From NCBI RefSeq assembly GCF_009177095.1, contig NZ_AP021861.1, positions 682,001 through 746,000 on the forward strand: a stretch of DNA of 64,000 nt. The letters are read 5' to 3'. The notes beneath the pieces are model-generated. The model was not told the origin of the DNA. It saw only the letters and a program-made list of their open reading frames with translations, and did no database searches. The stretch comes from Lacipirellula parvula. Its GTDB lineage: Bacteria; Planctomycetota; Planctomycetia; Pirellulales; Lacipirellulaceae. The position numbers were made by a program, and so were the translations under genes. Shown one piece after another: positions 1 through 9,188 of this stretch (position 1 is the first letter of the stretch; every line of letters begins with the position of its first letter).

Positions 1-564
1 ATCGTCGAAGAAATGCTGGTTGAAGGCGTCCACAGCTGCGGCGGCGAACTGGGCCACATCATCATCGACTGCCACCCCGAGGCGCCGATCAACTCGCTCG
101 GCATCCGCGGCACGCTCGAAGGCTACTGCGGGGCATACGCGTTCATCCGCCGGGCGGAGGAAGCCCTGTCGCACGGCACGCCGAGTGCGTTGCGGGCCCG
201 CATTGAACGCGGCGAAGAGCTCACGCCGAAGATGATTGCCGAGGAAGGCGAGCGCGGCGACCAGCTCTGCCTCGACCTGATCATGGAGACGGCCCGCTAC
301 ATGGCGATTGGTCTCGTCACGGCTGTCCACTCGATCGATCCGGAAAGCGTCGTCATTGGCGGGGCGATGACCTTCGGCGGCGACGGCAATCCGCTGGGCG
401 AACGGTTCATGTCGCGTCTTCGCGAAGAGGCGACTTCGCGGATGATCCACAGCCTGCGCGGTAATATTCACATCGACTTCGCCCACCTCGGCGGCGACGC
501 CGGGTACATCGGCGCGGCGGGCTGGGCTGGGCGGGAGTACCTGCTAGCAGCAACGGCGAGGTAG
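1..564 (+). CDS. ROK family sugar kinase, C-terminal part
   Basis: The reading frame is open from the first base of the window, so this is the 3' part of a gene that starts upstream. The visible part carries the ROK-family GELGH motif near its start, followed by the substrate-binding and dimerisation region and a GDAGYIGAA-like C-terminus. ROK proteins are sugar kinases such as glucokinase, or sugar-responsive repressors. No helix-turn-helix is visible, but the N-terminus is missing, so a repressor cannot be fully excluded. A glucokinase that phosphorylates glucose with ATP in the cytoplasm is the most likely role. The DNA after the stop codon is a long imperfect inverted repeat. Confidence 0.8.
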   Translation: MVEEMLVEGVHSCGGELGHIIIDCHPEAPINSLGIRGTLEGYCGAYAFIRRAEEALSHGTPSALRARIERGEELTPKMIAEEGERGDQLCLDLIMETARYMAIGLVTAVHSIDPESVVIGGAMTFGGDGNPLGERFMSRLREEATSRMIHSLRGNIHIDFAHLGGDAGYIGAAGWAGREYLLAATAR

Positions 565-570
565 GAAGGA

Positions 571-669
571 AAATGACGAATGACGAAATCCGAATGACGA
601 ATGAAGCGCTCATCGCGCCGAGTTGCCTTCGTCTCCCATTCGTCATTCGTCATTCTGGTTTCGTCATTA
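571..669. repeat. Inverted repeat of AATGACGA units upstream of lepA copy 1
   Basis: The left arm (572-604) repeats AATGACGA(A) units and the right arm (638-669) repeats CATTCGT units, so the two can pair imperfectly over about 30 bases. A shorter element of the same words lies directly after lepA at 2552-2605. It may act as a terminator for the ROK gene or be a dispersed palindromic repeat. Confidence 0.6.
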
Positions 670-722
670 AATCGTAATCGCTCCGGCGGCTCGTTGAGCC
701 GCGGCTACTATATCGACGTTAT

Positions 723-2540
723 ATGATTGATCCAAAGTTCATTCGCAATTTCTCGATCGTCGCTCACATCGACCACGGCAAGAGTACGCTTGCCGATCGG
801 TTAATGGAGATCACCGGCGCGGTGAGCAAGCGTGAGTCGAAGGAGCAGATGCTCGACGACATGGCGATCGAGCGGCAGCGCGGCATCACGATCAAGGCCC
901 GCGCCGTCACGATGCACTACACGTACAACGGCCAGAAGTACGAGCTGAACCTGATCGACACGCCAGGCCACGTCGACTTCCACTACGAAGTCTCGCGGTC
1001 GCTTGCCTGCTGCGAGGGCGCGGTGCTGCTCGTCGATGCCTTCCAAGGGGTCGAAGCCCAGACGGTCGCCAACGCCTTCGCGGCGATGGAGCATGATCTC
1101 ACCATCGTCCCGGCGATGAACAAGATCGACCTGAACCACGCGCGGCCCGATCAGGTCCGCGAGGAAATGGTGCAGACGCTCGGCCTCGACGCCGACGAAG
1201 TGCTCGGCTGCAGCGGCAAGACGGGGCTTGGCTGCGAGGACGTCATCAAGGCAGTAATCGATCGCGTCCCGGCGCCGACGGGCGATCCGAAGGCGACGCT
1301 TCAGGCGATGGTCTTCGACGCCCACTACGACGAATTCCGCGGCGCCATCACCTACGTTCGCGTCATGAACGGCACGGTGAAGAAGGGCCAAAAGATCAAG
1401 TTCATTCAGCAGGGAACCACTCACGAAGTCGTCGAACTGGGCCACTTCGCGCCGCAGCGCAAGGCCGCCAACCAACTGAGCGCCGGCCAGGTGGGCTACC
1501 TGGTCTGCAACATCAAGTCGCTCGGCAACGTGCAAATCGGCGACACCGTGACGGTTCCCGGCGATCACCCGGCGGAAGCCCTCCCCGGCTACGAAGAGCC
1601 GAAGCGGATGGTCTTTTGCGGCCTCTATCCGTCCGATGGCCAGGACTTCAAGCAACTCCGCGAAGCGCTCGAAAAGCTGCAGATCAACGATCCCAGCTTC
1701 GACTTCGAACCGGAAACGAGTGACGCGCTCGGCTTCGGCTTCCGCTGCGGCTTTCTCGGCCTACTGCATATGGAAATCGTGCAGCAACGGCTTGAAGAGG
1801 AAGCCGACATCGACCTCGTGCAGACGGCGCCGAACGTCACCTACGAGATCCTCACCAAGGCAGGCGAGACGCTTGAAGTCCACACGCCGCAACGCGTGCC
1901 TGAGCACGGCGACATTGAAGAGTTCCGCCAGCCGATCGTGCGCGTGAACTTCATTCTGCCGACCGAGTATATCGGCGGCATCATGAAAATCTGCGCCGAT
2001 CGTCGCGGCATTTACGTGCGGACCGAATACCTTTCGCCGACGCGGGCGATGCTCGTCTACGATCTCGCGCTCGCGGACGTGATCTACGACATGCACGACA
2101 AGCTGAAGAGCACCACCCGCGGCTACGGCACGATGGATTACGAAATCCTCGGCTACCGCGCCGACGACCTCTGCCGCATGGACATCCTCGTGAAGGGCGA
2201 GCGGATCGACGCGCTCAGCATCGTCTGCAACCGCGGCGACGCGGATTCCCGCGGCCGGGCGATCATCAAGAAGCTCAAGGAAGAAATTCCGCGGCACATG
2301 TTCGAAGTATCGCTGCAAGCGGCTATCGGCACACGGATCGTCGCCCGCGAGAACATCTCCGCAATGCGGAAGAACGTTACCGCCAAGTGCTACGGCGGCG
2401 ACATCAGCCGCAAACGCAAGCTGTGGGAAAAGCAGAAGGAAGGCAAGAAGCGGATGAAGTCGATCGGCCAGGTCGACATCCCGCAGAAGGCGTTCCTCGC
2501 GGTGCTGGAAACGGGCGAGGAAACGGGGCAGAAGAAGTAG
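723..2540 (+). CDS. lepA: Elongation factor 4 (LepA), divergent copy 1
   Basis: A translational GTPase of 605 residues, the usual LepA length. It binds ribosomes and is thought to back-translocate or rescue stalled ones. G1 is AHIDHGKST (about residues 15-23), G2 is RQRGITIK, G3 is DTPGHVDF, and G4 is MNKIDL. The EF-G-like domains and the LepA C-terminal domain follow (GGDISRKRKL, DIPQKAFLAVLE). It differs from usual LepA in the switch regions: RQRGITIK instead of RERGITIK, and HVDFHYEVSRSLACCEGAVLLVDA. A second, more canonical lepA lies at 58560-60356, so this is a paralogue. The ATG at 723 has no clear Shine-Dalgarno sequence. Both ends of the gene are bordered by related inverted repeats. 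Confidence 0.93.
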   Translation: MIDPKFIRNFSIVAHIDHGKSTLADRLMEITGAVSKRESKEQMLDDMAIERQRGITIKARAVTMHYTYNGQKYELNLIDTPGHVDFHYEVSRSLACCEGAVLLVDAFQGVEAQTVANAFAAMEHDLTIVPAMNKIDLNHARPDQVREEMVQTLGLDADEVLGCSGKTGLGCEDVIKAVIDRVPAPTGDPKATLQAMVFDAHYDEFRGAITYVRVMNGTVKKGQKIKFIQQGTTHEVVELGHFAPQRKAANQLSAGQVGYLVCNIKSLGNVQIGDTVTVPGDHPAEALPGYEEPKRMVFCGLYPSDGQDFKQLREALEKLQINDPSFDFEPETSDALGFGFRCGFLGLLHMEIVQQRLEEEADIDLVQTAPNVTYEILTKAGETLEVHTPQRVPEHGDIEEFRQPIVRVNFILPTEYIGGIMKICADRRGIYVRTEYLSPTRAMLVYDLALADVIYDMHDKLKSTTRGYGTMDYEILGYRADDLCRMDILVKGERIDALSIVCNRGDADSRGRAIIKKLKEEIPRHMFEVSLQAAIGTRIVARENISAMRKNVTAKCYGGDISRKRKLWEKQKEGKKRMKSIGQVDIPQKAFLAVLETGEETGQKK

Positions 2541-2551
2541 AAGTAGAAGTA

Positions 2552-2605
2552 AATGACGAATGACAGAAGCACGAATGACGAATGAATCAAAACATTCGTC
2601 ATTCG
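2552..2605. terminator. Inverted repeat between convergent lepA and pyrF
   Basis: CGAATGACGAATG (2572-2584) pairs perfectly with CATTCGTCATTCG (2593-2605) across an A-rich 8-base loop. It lies between the convergent ends of lepA and pyrF, so it could end transcription from both sides. The same word is repeated upstream at 2552-2563 and in the element before lepA. Confidence 0.55.
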
Positions 2606-2608
2606 GTA

Positions 2609-3502
2609 TTAACTTAGCTGCTCGATCATCAGCTTCGTCGCCGCTTCCACCGCTCGCTGCCAATGCTGATCGCCGAATTGCTCGGCGTATTCTTTTCGCG
2701 CGTGAGCGAAGATAATCCCGCGGCTGTTGTTGATCACCGCGCCGAGGCCGCCCGAGTCGAACGCCGGGGCGACGTCTTTGGCTGCACCCCCCTGGCTGCC
2801 GAAGCCAGGGACCAAAAACCAGGTGTGAGGCATCGCGGCGCGGAGCTCGGCGAGTTGCTCGGGGTAGGTGGCGCCGACGACGGCGCCGGCGAGGCCGTAG
2901 CCTGATTCGCCTGCGGTCTCGGCGGAGAGTTTTTCGACCAGCGACGCGACGTGGCGATAGACTGTTTGCTCGTTCGCAACGAGATCTTGCAGCAGGCCGC
3001 CGCCCGGATTGGAGGTTTTTACCAGGACGAAGAGACCGGCGCCGCGATCGCGGGCGACTTCGACGAACGGCGTGAGGCTATCTTCGCCGAGGTAGGGGCT
3101 TACCGTCAGGCAGTCGGCGCCCCACGGACTCACGCCGCGGCCGAGCAGCCCGCGGGCGTAGGCTTCGGCGGTCGAGCCAATGTCGTTCCGCTTGCCGTCG
3201 AGGATCACCAGCAGCCCGCGCTCCTGGGCGTAGCGAATCACCTCGGCCAGGGCCGTCATCCCGCTGGGGCCGAGCTCCTCAAAAAACGCCATCTGCGGCT
3301 TCACGACCGGCACGAGCGGCGCGACGACGTCGATCACCCCGCAGCAGAAGTCGAGGTAGGCGTCGGCATGTCCGTTCGGCTCGTTCTCGCGGCCGGTGGT
3401 AATCGGCCAGGGAAGTTGTTCCCAGCGAGGGTCGAGGCCCACGCAAACGGCGTTTCCGGTGCGCCGAACGGCGGCGGCGAGTTGGTCAGTGAAGTGGGGC
3501 AC
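2609..3502 (-). CDS. pyrF: Orotidine 5'-phosphate decarboxylase (type 2)
   Basis: Decarboxylates orotidine monophosphate to UMP, the last step of de novo pyrimidine synthesis, in the cytoplasm. The protein begins [12 protein letters not shown] and has the early CVGLDPR motif and the catalytic segment [18 protein letters not shown] with the Asp-Lys-Asp residues. VPGFGSQGG near the C-terminus is the phosphate-binding loop. About 297 residues fits the longer type 2 (mycobacterial-like) OMPDC. I place the start at the GTG at 3502 because family members begin close to this motif; a TTG at 3529 would add nine residues. Neither has a convincing Shine-Dalgarno sequence. The gene ends convergent to lepA, and no other pyr genes are nearby. 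Confidence 0.9.
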   Translation of the reverse strand: MPHFTDQLAAAVRRTGNAVCVGLDPRWEQLPWPITTGRENEPNGHADAYLDFCCGVIDVVAPLVPVVKPQMAFFEELGPSGMTALAEVIRYAQERGLLVILDGKRNDIGSTAEAYARGLLGRGVSPWGADCLTVSPYLGEDSLTPFVEVARDRGAGLFVLVKTSNPGGGLLQDLVANEQTVYRHVASLVEKLSAETAGESGYGLAGAVVGATYPEQLAELRAAMPHTWFLVPGFGSQGGAAKDVAPAFDSGGLGAVINNSRGIIFAHARKEYAEQFGDQHWQRAVEAATKLMIEQLS

Positions 3503-3616
3503 GGCAGGCGTCGATCTAGTACGAGGCAAACGGCGCCGTGATCTCCCCAGGCAATACGGGAATAAGAGCCACGCGGCGCTGCAAGGGCTGAGGAAATCGG
3601 GCGATGAAACCGCCCG

Positions 3617-4063
3617 TTAGTCCTTGAACTCTTGCACGGTGCGATTGTACTGCCGGGCCTTGGCGAGTGCAGCCCGCGATTCGGCGGCTTTGCCCTGCTT
3701 CGCGAGAACATAAGCGCGGGCTGCGTAAACCTGATCTAGGTTTGGAGCGTTTGCCTCCAATCGCGTCAATTCATTGAGCGCTTCTTGGTGCTTTCCTTCC
3801 GCACCCCAGCAAACAGTCCGCTTAACTGTTGCGGCACCATAACTGTCGGAACTCAGTCCATGCTCAATGGCGGTCGAAAAAAGCTTGGAAGCTTCCGCGA
3901 AATTACCCGCTGCAAAAGCGGTTTCAGCGCCTTCAAAGGCTTGAATTGCGAGCTGCCGGGAGTTCCCGCTTTGAACAGGAACACGATTGCACCCGAGTGC
4001 TGAATATAGAATTGCCAAATGGCACGTTACCGCCAGTCGGAATGCAGAGCTTTCTTGCAACAT
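3617..4063 (-). CDS. Small TPR-like lipoprotein, second member of duplicated cassette
   Basis: A protein of about 148 residues with a hydrophobic N-terminus ending in a lipobox-like SALGC, so probably a lipoprotein. The rest is helical and looks like two or three TPR units ([60 protein letters not shown]). Its closest visible relative is the protein at 5469-5915: the last 40 residues are almost identical. Each lies directly downstream of a DUF1559 gene, so the pair was duplicated together. The start is ATG at 4063, preceded by GGTAGGTG; a GTG lies one codon earlier. Role unknown; a partner of the DUF1559 pseudopilin-like protein is a reasonable guess. Confidence 0.75.
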   Translation of the reverse strand: MLQESSAFRLAVTCHLAILYSALGCNRVPVQSGNSRQLAIQAFEGAETAFAAGNFAEASKLFSTAIEHGLSSDSYGAATVKRTVCWGAEGKHQEALNELTRLEANAPNLDQVYAARAYVLAKQGKAAESRAALAKARQYNRTVQEFKD

Positions 4064-4081
4064 CACCTACCCGTAGCCGCC

Positions 4082-5263
4082 TTAGAACTGTGCGTCGATG
4101 GACTCTTCTCCATTCCGAGTACCGATTGCGCGCCAGACCACTAAGTCGACTGAGTCGGTCATAATCGCGGTGTGGCCGTCGCCAAAAGCGACTACAACGC
4201 TTCCGGGGTGCTCGCTTCGAGGGGCAATAATCGCATGCTCGCCCGGAGTGTCAGAGATTGCGCTGTAGAGGCCACAGTCCTGCCCCGCCCAGTTGGGCGG
4301 AGCGACGTGATTGTATTGGGTATTTGCATAACCAGCGAATGGCCAACCGTTTGAGAAGTCTTCGCCGTCAGCCCATCGCCCCGGGGTTAGGAAATTGAAG
4401 CTATCAGCCACGGGAGCGTAGGTCTGGCAGGCTGTGAAGTGCTTATCGCGAAACGCGGCGAGCGTGCTTGAAGTAGGAAATCCGGCTTCGCGCTGCGGCG
4501 AGGTAACCATGTCCGATTTTGCTGGCGAAGCGCTAGCGGCGGCGCCTCCCGTGCCTTTGGTGCGTTCTGAAAAGAATACGGTGTTGGATAGGCCGTCCGT
4601 GTACTCGCTAGCTCGAAGCCCTTCGGTTCCGATGCTGAAGGCCCCGTTACCGCTAGCTGGAACGCCATCCGCAGTGGTCGCCGTGTAGTTGCTCTGGGCA
4701 GAATTTGAGAGCGCTCCTCCGAATGGAGTAGAACCGCCGAAATTAGCACGGTAATTGTTTTCTGAAATCACTCTGCCTGTGAACGGGTCGCTTGGGCAGA
4801 TAAAGAGGCCTGCTGCTGTGGCGTAGGCGTTATAGTTGACGTTAAACGGCGTCGTTCCTCCGCCGGTCGTCATTTGTAGGACTTGGCCGACTTTAAAGTT
4901 GATCATGTTGTATATATTTGCCTGCTCCATATAGGGCAAAAGCCAGATATGTACGGAGTAAAATCCAGTTTTCGTGCTGGCGTTCTGCTGGACGGAATTG
5001 TAGTTCGTGTAAGAGCCCTGGGCTGCGCCATTGACAGCCCAGTCAGGCGACAGCCGCCCTGGCGGGAATGCCTTTTTGGCCGACTCGTAGTTGGCGGCGC
5101 CGAGCGCCATTTGTTTGACGTTGTTAACGCACTGTGTGCGACGCGCCGCTTCACGCGCGGCCTGAACGGCTGGAAGTAGCAACGCCACAAGGACGCCGAT
5201 GATTGCGATGACGACCAGCAACTCGACCAGGGTGAATCCGTGCGCGGCTCGCTTGTGGCTCAT
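4082..5263 (-). CDS. DUF1559 protein with prepilin-type N-terminus (copy B)
   Basis: 393 residues. The N-terminus is a type IV prepilin signal, [17 protein letters not shown], followed by one long hydrophobic helix and the DUF1559 start motif ([16 protein letters not shown]). The C-terminus has the DUF1559 'H-X9-DG' type motif ([26 protein letters not shown]). DUF1559 proteins are expanded in planctomycetes and are probably pseudopilin-like exported proteins whose function is unknown. The frame stays open upstream to 5590, but the prepilin signal places the start at the ATG at 5263. The gene is a tandem copy of 5922-7085 and is followed after 18 bases by its small lipoprotein partner. Confidence 0.88.
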   Translation of the reverse strand: MSHKRAAHGFTLVELLVVIAIIGVLVALLLPAVQAAREAARRTQCVNNVKQMALGAANYESAKKAFPPGRLSPDWAVNGAAQGSYTNYNSVQQNASTKTGFYSVHIWLLPYMEQANIYNMINFKVGQVLQMTTGGGTTPFNVNYNAYATAAGLFICPSDPFTGRVISENNYRANFGGSTPFGGALSNSAQSNYTATTADGVPASGNGAFSIGTEGLRASEYTDGLSNTVFFSERTKGTGGAAASASPAKSDMVTSPQREAGFPTSSTLAAFRDKHFTACQTYAPVADSFNFLTPGRWADGEDFSNGWPFAGYANTQYNHVAPPNWAGQDCGLYSAISDTPGEHAIIAPRSEHPGSVVVAFGDGHTAIMTDSVDLVVWRAIGTRNGEESIDAQF

Positions 5264-5468
5264 ACTTACTCGCGTGGGTCTATTCCGCGCGACCAGCGCG
5301 GAGGCGTCTTGAATTGATTTCGAAAGAAGGGCGTCACGCAGGCCGTCGCTGCCGCGGCGCCGACCCGGCGTAGTCGCCACCCATCCTAAGGGAGGTGGCG
5401 AAATTCGCCAAACGATTTTTCGCGACGCGGATTGCCGCAGAGTCGATCGGCGACACGGTTCTCGGACG

Positions 5469-5915
5469 TCAGTCTTTGAACTCTTGCACGGTGCGATTGA
5501 ACTGGCGGGCCTTGGCCAGGGCGGCGCGCGATTCGGCGGCCTTTCCTTGTTTAGCGAGAGCATAACTTCGCGCGGCGTAGATTTGATCAAGATTGGGAGC
5601 GCCTGGCTCCAGCCGATCGAGTTCGCCTATCGCTTCGGTCGTCTTGCCGGTTGCCACCCAGCAGACTGCTCGCTTGACGGTTGCATCGCAGTAAAGATCA
5701 GGGTTAAGTCCGCCGATTGTCAATGCGGCGTTGAACTTCTGTCCTGCTGCAGAGTAGTTCCGCGCAGCAAAATCGGTTGCGGCGCTATCATACTGCTCCT
5801 GAGCAGAACGGCGCACGTCTTCAAGCTTATCTGCAGGCGAACTGCAGCCGTTAACGCCTATCGCCATACCTGCGAATAGCATCGTAGGGCCGAGCAAAAG
5901 TGCTTTCAGCTTCAT
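5469..5915 (-). CDS. Small TPR-like lipoprotein, first member of duplicated cassette
   Basis: 148 residues with a classical lipoprotein signal (hydrophobic core, then VNGC at about residue 24). The mature part is helical with TPR-like repeats ([47 protein letters not shown]). It follows the upstream DUF1559 gene after only 6 bases, so the two are surely co-transcribed and perhaps translationally coupled. It is paralogous to 3617-4063, and the DNA of the two genes is clearly alike over the last 120 bases. Function unknown. Confidence 0.8.
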   Translation of the reverse strand: MKLKALLLGPTMLFAGMAIGVNGCSSPADKLEDVRRSAQEQYDSAATDFAARNYSAAGQKFNAALTIGGLNPDLYCDATVKRAVCWVATGKTTEAIGELDRLEPGAPNLDQIYAARSYALAKQGKAAESRAALAKARQFNRTVQEFKD

Positions 5916-5921
5916 CGGCCA

Positions 5922-7085
5922 TTACAATTCGTTGTCAATTGTTTCGGCGCCATTGCGAGTTCCGACTGCGCGCCACACTGCCAAGTCGATGCCGTCGCTC
6001 ACGATCGCCGTATGCCCGTCGCCGAAAGCGACCACAACGCTGCCGTTGTGCTCGCCGCGAGCGGAAATAATGGCATGCTCTTCCGGCGTATCGGGAATGC
6101 CGCTATTGCTTCCACAATCCTGTCCTTGCCAATTTGGCGGCGCCACATGATTGTATTGCGAGCAATCATAACCGGCGAAAGGCCAGCCATTGGACCAATT
6201 GTCGCCGGGGAGCCATCGGCCGGCTCCTCCGAGGTTTCGGCCGTCGGCGACTGGCTTGTAATTGAGGCATTGCGTAAAGAGGGACTCGACGCGAATTCCA
6301 GAAACATTGTTGCCGCTTCCCATCCCCACAACATCAAACTTTGTTGGCGGGGTCGAGCCAACATCAATTCCGCTGCCTTTAGTTCTCTCAGAGAAAAACG
6401 CAGTCTTAGAGAGGCCGTCAGTGAAGTCCTTCGCCCCTAATCCTTTTGCGCCGAATGAGAAGGCGCCGTTGCCTCCTGATTCAAATCCTTCGGGATTCTG
6501 TATTGTCGAGTCACGAGTTCCCGCTTGAACTCCGGCAAACGGAGTCGATCCTCCGAAATTGCAGCGGTAGTTGTTCTCTGAAATCACGACGCCTGTATTA
6601 GGACAGCTAGGGCAAATGAACAGTCCCTGCGCTGTCGCGTATGCTTGGTAGTGGGGATTGATCGGCGTTGTGCCATTCGTCATTTGCTTCGACTGGCCTT
6701 TGCTGAAGTCGATTAGGTTGTAGACGTTGGTCGCTTCCATGTACGGAAGAATGCGTACGTGAACCGAGAAGTTTTGATACCGAGTAGTTGTACTGCCACT
6801 CCAAGGCGGGTAGCTGGAGCCCGATGAGGCCGCCGGAACCCATGCGCCGCCGCTCTTCGTTTCGTAATCAGGGTTGTTTCTGCCCTGAGGGAAATAGCCC
6901 TTCGCAGACTCGTAATTTGCTGCCCCGAGCGCCATCTGTTTCACGTTGTTAACGCACTGAGTGCGTCGCGCCGCTTCGCGCGCGGCTTGAACCGCAGGGA
7001 GCAACAGTGCAACTAGCACTCCGATGATGGCAATCACCACCAAGAGTTCAACGAGCGTGAATCCGCGTAAGCGACGCGATTGCAT
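5922..7085 (-). CDS. DUF1559 protein with prepilin-type N-terminus (copy A)
   Basis: 387 residues. It has a prepilin peptidase site after RRLRG and the [12 protein letters not shown] helix, the [16 protein letters not shown] motif, a central aromatic- and glycine-rich domain, and the closing [25 protein letters not shown] segment. The start ATG at 7085 has AAAGGACAAGG upstream, a good ribosome-binding site. This is the first gene of the cassette; copy B at 4082-5263 is nearly identical in the N-terminal third and has diverged in the middle. The likely location is the cell envelope, anchored by the N-terminal helix. No pilus machinery genes are nearby. Confidence 0.88.
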   Translation of the reverse strand: MQSRRLRGFTLVELLVVIAIIGVLVALLLPAVQAAREAARRTQCVNNVKQMALGAANYESAKGYFPQGRNNPDYETKSGGAWVPAASSGSSYPPWSGSTTTRYQNFSVHVRILPYMEATNVYNLIDFSKGQSKQMTNGTTPINPHYQAYATAQGLFICPSCPNTGVVISENNYRCNFGGSTPFAGVQAGTRDSTIQNPEGFESGGNGAFSFGAKGLGAKDFTDGLSKTAFFSERTKGSGIDVGSTPPTKFDVVGMGSGNNVSGIRVESLFTQCLNYKPVADGRNLGGAGRWLPGDNWSNGWPFAGYDCSQYNHVAPPNWQGQDCGSNSGIPDTPEEHAIISARGEHNGSVVVAFGDGHTAIVSDGIDLAVWRAVGTRNGAETIDNEL

Positions 7086-7250
7086 GGCCTTGTCCTTTGA
7101 GTGTCAAAGCCGCCCTGACGATGCACGAAGTTTTATCCGATTTCGTCGAGCGGCTGCCTGGGACCGCCCTGCATCGTAACCGGTCTATGTTAAGGGAACG
7201 TGCGGAGATCGCAAAACGTTTTCTTGTTAGCAAGCTGCAACATTTGGCGG

Positions 7251-8552
7251 CTACAACTCAAGGTCGACCCAGACTAGGCGGTGGTCGGAACTCGGGAACG
7301 GGTGGGTTCCCACCAGTGGAAAGAGCGGGTCGTCTGCCGTCGGCCAAAAGACTCCGGATGCGGTGACTTTGAGGTCTGCCGACGGTAGGGCGTAGTCGAT
7401 GTGGAGATTGCCGGGGCCGGGATCGTCGGCGGGGTCGCAGGTGTCGTGGGCCGGGTCGCCCCGGTGGCGGGCGTTGGTGCCTCCTTGAAGTTTGGCCTGC
7501 TCGACGGCGCCGAGTGAGGCGGGGGGCGAATATTTCAATAGCTGCGGGGCTGCCAACAGCGCGGCAATACCAGCGGGGCCGTCGCCGTCGAGCGGGTCGC
7601 CGTTGAGGTCGCCGAGAATGACGAACGAGGCGCCGGGGGCGGGACGCGCCTGCTCGCTTTGGGGAGCAGCGAGGCCGCCTTTCGCGCCGTGGTCGTCCAC
7701 GATGTAGGCGCCCTGCTCCGCCGGTCCTATGTAGTCGACCCAGAAGCGAATTTCGTCGTGATTTCGCTTGCCGTTGCGATCTTCGGGGCCATCGAACGTC
7801 GGCGGCGTCGGGTGTGATGCGAGCAGGTGAATCGTGCGACCGTTGACGACGATCGGCACGTCCCAGTGGCTCTTCGAGGAGAGCGGAAACTGTTCCAGCG
7901 CCGCAGCAGAGTACCAGTCGTGCGGTTCTGGCGTCGCCGGATCATCGGGTAGCTGGGCGTCGGGCATGTCGCGCCAGTGGAAGTTCTGGAACGTGCGAAT
8001 CTTCGCCTCGTCGATTGGATAGCGAGAGAGAATCGCCATGGCGTACTGCCCTGCGTATCGGCCGTAGCCCCAGGCGTCGGCCCCGTAGGCATCGCTCCCC
8101 GGCGTGGCGTCGATCGTGCCGTTGCGGCCGAGGTCGAAACCGGAATGTCGGCCGGTGTTTACGGCAGCGGTGTAGCGATAAGGGTATTGGATTGCTTCGG
8201 CGGGCCCAGCGGGTGACTGCGACGCGTGCTGCGGGACGGTGAGGTAATTGTCGCAAAAGGCTTTGAGAACGGCGCCGTCCGGATCGTGGTCGATTTCGTT
8301 GAGGAGGATAACGTCGGGCCGAACTCGTTGAATGATTTCCGCGAGATGCTGGGCCTGAGGATCAGTTTTGGACTGCAATCTGGCCAGAATTTCCCCGCCA
8401 GTTTGGCCGTACAGCGAGAGGTTGAACGTGGCGATGCGGAGGGATGGAGCAGCGTTCGCAGCGCAGGGGGTGCTGAAGACCAAGCACGCTGCCAGCAGCA
8501 TCGGCAGGGCGTAGCAGCGGTCTCTTGACGGAAAGATGGCGGGGCGGTCCAT
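7251..8552 (-). CDS. Secreted endonuclease/exonuclease/phosphatase family protein
   Basis: About 433 residues: a signal peptide (hydrophobic LPMLLAACLVFS ending near ANA) followed by an EEP-fold domain starting LRIATFNLSLYG. Catalytic landmarks seen are the first-strand Asn (ATFN), the Glu in VILLNEIDHDPDG, the VILGDLNGDP metal-binding and acid segment, and the closing SSDHRLVWVDLEL with the Asp-His pair. EEP enzymes cut phosphodiester or phosphomonoester bonds. The export signal suggests use of extracellular nucleic acid or phospholipid, but the substrate cannot be told. I chose ATG 8552 because it precedes a normal signal peptide; the frame extends to a TTG at 8624. Two other EEP proteins lie in the window (12201-13871 and 30703-31956). 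Confidence 0.87.
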   Translation of the reverse strand: MDRPAIFPSRDRCYALPMLLAACLVFSTPCAANAAPSLRIATFNLSLYGQTGGEILARLQSKTDPQAQHLAEIIQRVRPDVILLNEIDHDPDGAVLKAFCDNYLTVPQHASQSPAGPAEAIQYPYRYTAAVNTGRHSGFDLGRNGTIDATPGSDAYGADAWGYGRYAGQYAMAILSRYPIDEAKIRTFQNFHWRDMPDAQLPDDPATPEPHDWYSAAALEQFPLSSKSHWDVPIVVNGRTIHLLASHPTPPTFDGPEDRNGKRNHDEIRFWVDYIGPAEQGAYIVDDHGAKGGLAAPQSEQARPAPGASFVILGDLNGDPLDGDGPAGIAALLAAPQLLKYSPPASLGAVEQAKLQGGTNARHRGDPAHDTCDPADDPGPGNLHIDYALPSADLKVTASGVFWPTADDPLFPLVGTHPFPSSDHRLVWVDLEL

Positions 8553-9188
8553 GGGAGCCTGCGGTTGAGTTCGTGCCTTGATGCGTTGCGGCGTTTGCTG
8601 GGAGAACAGGCACGCGAGGGTCAATCTGCGTGGTGAAGCGACCAGCCGTCGATTCTACCAGCGAATAGTTAACAAACCGCGTGGCTGGAGGGGCTTCCGT
8701 TAAGCCCTTTTCCGCCAACACGTTACGGTTTGCCAGCCCATTCGACGGAGTGGGGCGAACGGCGACGAGAGCTCATGCAGGACCCTAAACGGTCACGCGG
8801 GCATACCCTTTGCTGCAACTGGAGGGCCGATTCGTCGCGATGATGCGCGCCGAGCGGCAGGCGTGCGTTGAGGCGGGCTATTCTCGCGGCAGCTCGTAAA
8901 AAGGTTGCTTCGTCTTCATCAAGATGACACAACTTCCAAGTAGAACAGGCTGGGGCCGGATTTGCCCGCAGCCCACGGCGTTGGCGGATACTTCCGCCGG
9001 CGCGATGACTTGTTGGGCGAACGCCGCGTTGATTGTTCAAATTTACGGACCTGTTCAGGCTGGGAGTTCGATACTCGTCGCGACTATCGAAGCACTGCCG
9101 TGAACAGGCAATATCTCGAATAAAGTACCTCGAATCGCTATTACGATGCAGTCGAAGTCATCGCAACATTAGAAGTGAGGAATCGTCG
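8553..9188. other. Non-coding stretch between divergent genes
   Basis: About 640 bases between the divergent EEP gene and a dockerin/PEP-CTERM gene. Short open frames exist on both strands, but none has a recognisable domain, signal peptide or ribosome-binding site. The promoters of both flanking genes must lie here. I could not identify a strong operator or riboswitch. Confidence 0.5.

Noticed and set aside
8723-9040. 105-codon minus-strand frame in the gap after the EEP gene
   Set aside because: No signal peptide, domain or ribosome-binding site; composition looks accidental.
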